This document shows positions 7,062-11,239 of a stretch of 11,239 nucleotides of DNA, in pieces. The DNA is from Ramicandelaber brevisporus. Lineage: Eukaryota > Kickxellomycota > Ramicandelaberales > Ramicandelaberaceae. The stretch spans positions 6,618 to 17,856 of the forward strand of contig MU603093.1 of assembly GCA_025201865.1 (NCBI GenBank), given 5' to 3'. The notes beneath the pieces were generated by a model. The model saw only the letters and a list, made by a program, of their open reading frames with translations. It did not search any database and was not told the DNA's origin. The translations under genes and the position numbers were made by a program. Every line of letters begins with the position of its first letter. The stretch's first letter is position 1.

Positions 7062-10000
7062 AGTAAACTTTCTAGCCAGGTAGCCTCGAGCCAATGAAGC
7101 AATGGCCGACATTCTGTCATGTATCACTTGTTCAAACATTTCCTCCAATTCTCCATGAACTCCAGCCCGGAAAAACACCTTTGTACGTCCAAGTCTAAAT
7201 CTACTTGAATCAATGGCCAGATTATGCAATAAATGCTGTGCAGCTGAACGAGCTTCTTCAATGCTATTGAATGACCCAACTGATGAATAGCGATTGTGAT
7301 TGTGTTTGTGATTGCGATGATGATGATGATGATGGTGGCCATTAGTGCGATGCGATGCAGACAGTAAAATTGAATATTGACGTACAAACTCTTCAAATGT
7401 CAACCGATTGGGGAAGCCTTGTCGATAAATGCGGATGCCTTCAAGAACTCCATTGCATCGAAGCTGATCAAGAACCATTGGCCAGTCCAATACACCTGCT
7501 TGTTTACGATCATTAGGCACAATACAGCGCACAAAGTGAGGTTCAGTAGCATTCAACTGATTCATTAGCGAGGCCAGCTGTTCTTTGTGACGTTGAACCA
7601 CTGTGCGGAATGCACCTCTGCGTGAATACACTGTGCTACTTCCATTGCCATTAGCCTTGTGTTGGTGATGATTAGCACTATTACTGCTAGTACCAAAGAA
7701 GTTTGATATCTTGCCAACATCAGACTGAGACTGAGATTGAGAATGAGACTGATTAGTAGTGTGATTGTGGATATTGTTACTGTGGCTGGATGATGGTCTG
7801 TTTGTACCTGAAGGATCCAAATCATACAAATAATCTCTGAATATTCCAGCAATGAATGGTTCTTTAGATGAAGCCAACAATCTAGTGACAGACTCGTTCA
7901 GAGGATCTCTATTCTTATCCAGCCATCCACTGGTATAATAGGTAACATTCGATGCGTAGTGCTTAATTACAAAGCCCATTCCGAATCTGTCTGCTTCATA
8001 AACATTGCTTTTACCTCTCCATAATGAATGCAGCTTTTCTGTGAATTTACTGTCTGTGGCTTTGGGCAGCATGCACTCATCATCCAGGCATGCTAAGATG
8101 CCAACTGGATTGTTTTTCTCAATTAAATCAATTGTTGGCTGTAAATCCAATCCAAAATCAACATCATTCCAATTGATATCTTCTCTTTTATACTCCTGCT
8201 GCTCTAATACAAACATGTGATGATTGAAGAACTGCTGCAGCTTCTCATTTGTGTAATTGATCAACAACTGCTCAAATGTGTTCTTTGAGTCGTAAATTTC
8301 AAATCCAGCAATATCCAACACTCCAATAAAACTAACCACTCCCGCTGCGCTATCGATTGACTCGTTAATACGCGAGACCAGTCTTCCAAACATTCTTTCG
8401 TATAACGTTCGTGCCAACGACTCAACTGCATATGTCGCTTGAGCTACTGATTGGCCTCTAACAACCCACTCTCGGCCAGCCTTCATGCGAGGCGATAAAA
8501 GTGCCCTGATAAAGTCATTGGTTGATACACCCAGTACATGACAGGCTCTATTGACTGAATCATAGTCTGATATATGCGCAGATGCATTTTCATCAATGCT
8601 TTGTGAATTAGTAAAGAATGAGTTGGCACTTGTGTTTGAAGATTGTATATTGATATTGCCCAAATGCAATACAGCAGCAACCACTCGAAGAAAGTCCAAT
8701 TGCTGAGGACCAGTAAAGCTCATAACCTCCATAGCCTCTTGAACTGATCTAAAGTCATCCTCATCATTGATGCCGTCGACTATAATGGGTGTGTTTCGAG
8801 TAAATCTATAATCACTTGGCCCACTTTCCACTTTTAACTGAAGCACGTCCTTGATAGCAGACGGGGCTCCTTTCAACAGCTGGTAAAACACGTGATAGTT
8901 TCTCTCTTCATTGTCATGCACATTTGGATGAGTGACGCGTGATTTCTCCAGCAAATACCAGTCGATGTTGGCTCCGGCAATCTGACCAGATTCTCCACCA
9001 AATAGTATTCTAATAAACTTGCCAAATCTTGAACTATTGTTATTTCTTTTGGTTTTTGCATTGCCAAATGCCTCCAATATTGGGTTGGTTCTCAATATCT
9101 GCCTCTCCAGTGCATGATAATCATTCTTTCCATCCAATGATGATGCGATGGATACCAAATACTGGATAACCTTCTTGGTGGTTTCCGTTTTACCAGCCGA
9201 AGTTTGCCCAGTCACTAAAATGGATTGATCGTCGTAATTACGCAGCATTGCATGGTAGGCTCTGTCTGTAATTGAATAGATGTGAGGAGGCAGCACATGC
9301 TTATTGCTTCCGCTGTGATTGCTCTTGTATAACTGAATCACATCGTCTCCATATATTGGCAATTCTCTATATGGATTAATTGATACCAAGAACAATCCAC
9401 TAAATGTATAAATATTGTTATTTCTAAATCTCAGATCCAAGTTATACATTACAGACGCTTCATTCAAATAAGCCAGCTCAGCCACGTCGTCTCTTCCATC
9501 AAACTTGGGCGGATTCACATCCTGAGTGTCACTAACATCTATCACACGCGTGCTTCCATCAACGTGGTTAGAGTATCTGTATCCATCTCTGCCTTTTAAC
9601 TGAACTGTAACCTGGCCAGTTGATGGATGGTCGCCAATAACTGTCCCGCGCAAATAGCCTGCATCTTCATCTGGAATCCAAACCAATCTCTGTGATTTAA
9701 ATCTGGCCAATTCCACTGCATCCTCTGCTGCTGATCTGCGCTGTCCATTTCCAACAAACGTCATATTCTGTGCTGGATTATCAAAGAATGACATTGCCTG
9801 CGCATTGTTAGTATTAGTTGACATTCTAGATTGAGCACGCGGTGCAGGCGTTGTAACAAAGCTGTGACTAAAGAAGTTTGGCATATCTGACGAAGAGGAT
9901 GTGGCTGACGCTGCTGTTGTAGTTGGAGCAGGCGATGGCAAACGAGCTTCAAACAGTGACTGAGGCTGATATCCTGCAAGTCTACTGGCTGGTCTCTGCT

Positions 10001-10436
10001 GCTGCTGTTGCTGCTGTTGATGTGAAGGAGGCTTAAACACATCAGGATTACGCGATGTGAAGAACGATGGAGGCGTCAGCATCCCACCCTGTTCATCAGC
10101 TCCGCCGTGAGCAGTGGCAGGTCGCGAAAGGTCACCACCAAAGTTGGAGAAGCTCTTTCCACCATACACGTAGTGCGACGAATGCGATGTTCCTGGTCTG
10201 GCTGGCTGATACTGCTGCTGCTGATACTGTTGACCACGTCGGTCATTGCCGTTGTTATTGTTGCTAGTAGATGATGGGCGAGGCGAAGAAGAGCGATTAA
10301 CAAGAGGTCCAAACGCAGAAGCTCGTAGGGCAATATCGCTCTGACCAATACCCGCATTGCTACTACCAGCCAGCGTAGCTGCGCTACTTCCACTGCGCTC
10401 ACGACCGCGAGACGGCGTACTGCTTGCGCCGAGCAT
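6906..10436 (-). CDS. Myosin II heavy chain, motor domain and lever arm (frame ends at the duplication)
   Basis: 1,176 residues from the ATG at 10436; an in-frame TAG (10440-10442) lies just upstream. Domains: Ser/Gln-rich disordered extension (1 to about 240, Q8 at 140-147); SH3-like barrel (about 250-298); motor (about 310-1100) with P-loop GQTSAGKT (410-417), switch I NNNSSRFG (465-472), TEDS-site Glu656, switch II DIAGFE (708-713), the QLRCNGVLEGIR SH helix with Cys994, and converter ending KVFFRAGV; a degenerate first IQ (about 1110-1124, Ala for Gln) and a second IQ (about 1134-1150), then the W-WW class II junction (1152-1155). It is an actin-activated ATPase; with the downstream rod it would form the contractile-ring motor. 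Odd points: the P-loop departs from the near-universal GESGAGKT, though the lysine and threonine remain; loop 2 (about 876-940) is S/H/N/Q-rich; the converter carries an inserted run of seven His (1034-1040). The last 14 residues are frameshift sequence ending in TAG inside the second repeat copy. An intact gene without the extra 139 bp would encode about 2,667 residues with the 2294-6904 tail. Confidence 0.93.
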   Translation of the reverse strand: MLGASSTPSRGRERSGSSAATLAGSSNAGIGQSDIALRASAFGPLVNRSSSPRPSSTSNNNNGNDRRGQQYQQQQYQPARPGTSHSSHYVYGGKSFSNFGGDLSRPATAHGGADEQGGMLTPPSFFTSRNPDVFKPPSHQQQQQQQQRPASRLAGYQPQSLFEARLPSPAPTTTAASATSSSSDMPNFFSHSFVTTPAPRAQSRMSTNTNNAQAMSFFDNPAQNMTFVGNGQRRSAAEDAVELARFKSQRLVWIPDEDAGYLRGTVIGDHPSTGQVTVQLKGRDGYRYSNHVDGSTRVIDVSDTQDVNPPKFDGRDDVAELAYLNEASVMYNLDLRFRNNNIYTFSGLFLVSINPYRELPIYGDDVIQLYKSNHSGSNKHVLPPHIYSITDRAYHAMLRNYDDQSILVTGQTSAGKTETTKKVIQYLVSIASSLDGKNDYHALERQILRTNPILEAFGNAKTKRNNNSSRFGKFIRILFGGESGQIAGANIDWYLLEKSRVTHPNVHDNEERNYHVFYQLLKGAPSAIKDVLQLKVESGPSDYRFTRNTPIIVDGINDEDDFRSVQEAMEVMSFTGPQQLDFLRVVAAVLHLGNINIQSSNTSANSFFTNSQSIDENASAHISDYDSVNRACHVLGVSTNDFIRALLSPRMKAGREWVVRGQSVAQATYAVESLARTLYERMFGRLVSRINESIDSAAGVVSFIGVLDIAGFEIYDSKNTFEQLLINYTNEKLQQFFNHHMFVLEQQEYKREDINWNDVDFGLDLQPTIDLIEKNNPVGILACLDDECMLPKATDSKFTEKLHSLWRGKSNVYEADRFGMGFVIKHYASNVTYYTSGWLDKNRDPLNESVTRLLASSKEPFIAGIFRDYLYDLDPSGTNRPSSSHSNNIHNHTTNQSHSQSQSQSDVGKISNFFGTSSNSANHHQHKANGNGSSTVYSRRGAFRTVVQRHKEQLASLMNQLNATEPHFVRCIVPNDRKQAGVLDWPMVLDQLRCNGVLEGIRIYRQGFPNRLTFEEFVRQYSILLSASHRTNGHHHHHHHRNHKHNHNRYSSVGSFNSIEEARSAAQHLLHNLAIDSSRFRLGRTKVFFRAGVHGELEEMFEQVIHDRMSAIASLARGYLARKFTRRSIARMRAAVLIQNGAKFYLNNLQTWSWWQLFEQVRSTLIQLLECASFNC
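6923..6951. repeat. Duplication scar: 18-bp third partial copy plus palindrome
   Basis: 6923-6940 repeats the 18 bp CGCATTCTAGCAATTGAA found at 6900-6917 and 7039-7056. It is followed by ATCAACGTTGAT (6940-6951), a perfect 12-bp palindrome. TGAATCAA across 6937-6944 also occurs at 6882-6889 and 7021-7028. Such short locally templated pieces are typical of error-prone end joining or template switching; that mechanism is inferred. Confidence 0.85.
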
Positions 10437-10439
10437 CAC

Positions 10440-10462
10440 CTATAGGAATAATAAAAAAAAAA
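10440..10462 (-). promoter_or_regulatory. Candidate 3' splice site directly before the myosin ATG
   Basis: On the - strand, ten T followed by ATTATTCCTATAG lie immediately before GTGATG, the start region. A pyrimidine-rich tract ending TATAG is a good fungal intron acceptor, so a 5'-leader intron or a further upstream coding exon is possible. I did not find a convincing donor (GTATGT or GTAAGT) upstream within the window; GTATTC near 10635 and GTATTA near 10725 are weak candidates. Confidence 0.3.
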
Positions 10463-11083
10463 GTAGCTGGAAGGCAACGGGCAAAAAAACAAAACAAATA
10501 ATGATAACAGGAGGACAGAGAGAGAGAACAACAGAAAAAGACGCGACAACAAACAAACGAAGCGACAAAAAGAGAGAGAGAAAAACAAAGGAAAACGCGT
10601 GTTGGCGGTCAAATGACGAACTTCCAAGCTGAATACTGTGGTAGGACTTTATTGAATTGACTGGTAGTGGTGGTAGTAGTGTTGGAGTGAGGGTTCAGTA
10701 TGTATAGCTGGAAGTGAGTAATACTGGAGTGAAGCCTCGACTGACCGTGCGTATTTTTTTTGTTGTTGTTTCGCTCTTTCGCTTTGTTGACAGTCTTTTC
10801 AAGGTTCTTTGTTTACACTTTTTCCCAAGCAACACGACCCCGATCTGTATCGCTACTGGCGTGTGTGTGCTTTTCTTTTTGAGACAACATAAACTCCGCC
10901 TGTTAAACTGGACGAGACTAATATACACACACACGTAAACTCAGATTGGTCTCTTGGAAGATGCACAAGGATGACGGTCCGTGACGATGCAAAGCGCATA
11001 TATCGGAATGATGCTTCTGTTGCAAAAATAAATAGCGAAAGGGAAGTAGGTGAACGAGTATGAAAGTGAGATAGAGCGAAGGA
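10463..11083 (-). promoter_or_regulatory. Myosin promoter/5' leader and 3' flank of the LRR-like gene
   Basis: About 620 bp without a supported gene. It separates the stop of the upstream LRR-like gene (11084) from the myosin start. On the - strand it is rich in CT tracts (for example 10511-10528 and 10570-10584, GA-rich on the + strand), with a GGTAGT-type repeat near 10660-10690 and an (AC)n run at 10923-10935. These long pyrimidine tracts are common in fungal promoters and leaders. Short reading frames here (for example 10436-10627) are low-complexity and not convincing. Confidence 0.4.
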
Positions 11084-11239
11084 TCAGATTATAGCTAATC
11101 TGGGATATTCCTGCCTCAACTTATTCTTGATGTCAAACACACTGCAAGTACCAGCGAAGTCCAAAAGATTGAGATTTGGAAACAACCTTACCATGTCGAG
11201 TACATTGTGCGGGTCAGGATCATAGCTGACAGCATATAA
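11084..11239 (-). CDS. C-terminal end of a leucine-rich-repeat (F-box/LRR-like) protein, 5' part outside window
   Basis: On the - strand the last 51 codons of a protein are open from the window edge to a TGA at 11084-11086. The translation contains MVRLFPNLNLLDFAG, followed by DIKNKLRQEYPRLAII at the end. The alternation of Leu/Phe with Asn (FPNLNLLDFAG) followed by a short helix and a YPRLAI strand is what the last LRR of an F-box/LRR type protein looks like. The function cannot be judged from this fragment. A GTAAG inside it (about 11188-11192) could in principle be a splice donor, but the frame stays open through it and protein-like, so I read it as coding. The myosin promoter lies downstream of its stop. 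Confidence 0.6.
   Translation of the reverse strand, partial: LYAVSYDPDPHNVLDMVRLFPNLNLLDFAGTCSVFDIKNKLRQEYPRLAII

Noticed and set aside
10437-10439. GTG as the myosin start
   Set aside because: Non-ATG starts are rare in nuclear genes; an ATG follows directly at 10436 in the same frame.
10357-10938. Short frames in the myosin 5' region on both strands
   Set aside because: Low-complexity Lys/Arg/Thr or Phe/Leu/Ser strings from GA/CT tracts, with no recognisable domain.
1-11239. CRISPR array, prophage or bacterial operon
   Set aside because: Gene content, Pol III terminator and myosin are eukaryotic; no regularly spaced repeats are present.

Overview
The window looks like nuclear DNA from a compact, intron-poor fungal genome. 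The signs are a eukaryotic tRNA end with a Pol III T-run terminator, a conventional (class II) myosin heavy chain, a short MGxxxSK/RKFP protein of a type I associate with fungi, and very long uninterrupted reading frames. Abundant Q/S/N/H tracts, microsatellites and a secreted S1 (trypsin-fold) protease would suit an early-diverging fungus (Zoopagomycota/Kickxellomycotina-like). That placement is an inference.

Layout, left to right. Positions 1-32 are the 3' end of a tRNA on the + strand, probably tRNA-Glu, followed by T4 terminators. All protein genes lie on the - strand: a secreted chymotrypsin-fold serine protease (155-1162); a small, possibly N-myristoylated protein with a helical C-terminal domain (1401-2033); a very large myosin II heavy chain locus (2294-10436); and the last 51 codons of a leucine-rich-repeat-like protein that enters from the right edge (11084-11239).

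The main anomaly is in the myosin. Motor domain and lever arm (6906-10436) and coiled-coil tail (2294-6904) are in different frames. The break is caused by a 139-bp direct duplication: two 110-bp copies at 6813-6922 and 6952-7061 differing at one base, separated by a 29-bp scar. The duplicated exon piece encodes the second IQ motif and the class II W-WW lever-arm junction. Removing 139 bp would give one frame of about 2,667 codons. No GT-AG or GC-AG intron removes exactly one copy, but in-frame introns with slightly shifted ends are possible, the clearest being 6929-7031. The locus is therefore a recent frameshifting duplication (split or broken allele), a newly born intron, or an assembly artefact.

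The myosin also has a non-canonical P-loop (GQTSAGKT for GESGAGKT), a Q/S-rich N-terminal extension of about 240 residues, S/H/N/Q-rich insertions in loop 2 and in the converter, and a proline-free rod of about 1,470 residues. The neighbouring genes show no functional link to one another; the order looks like ordinary eukaryotic gene packing, not an operon. I see no CRISPR array, mobile element or viral gene.
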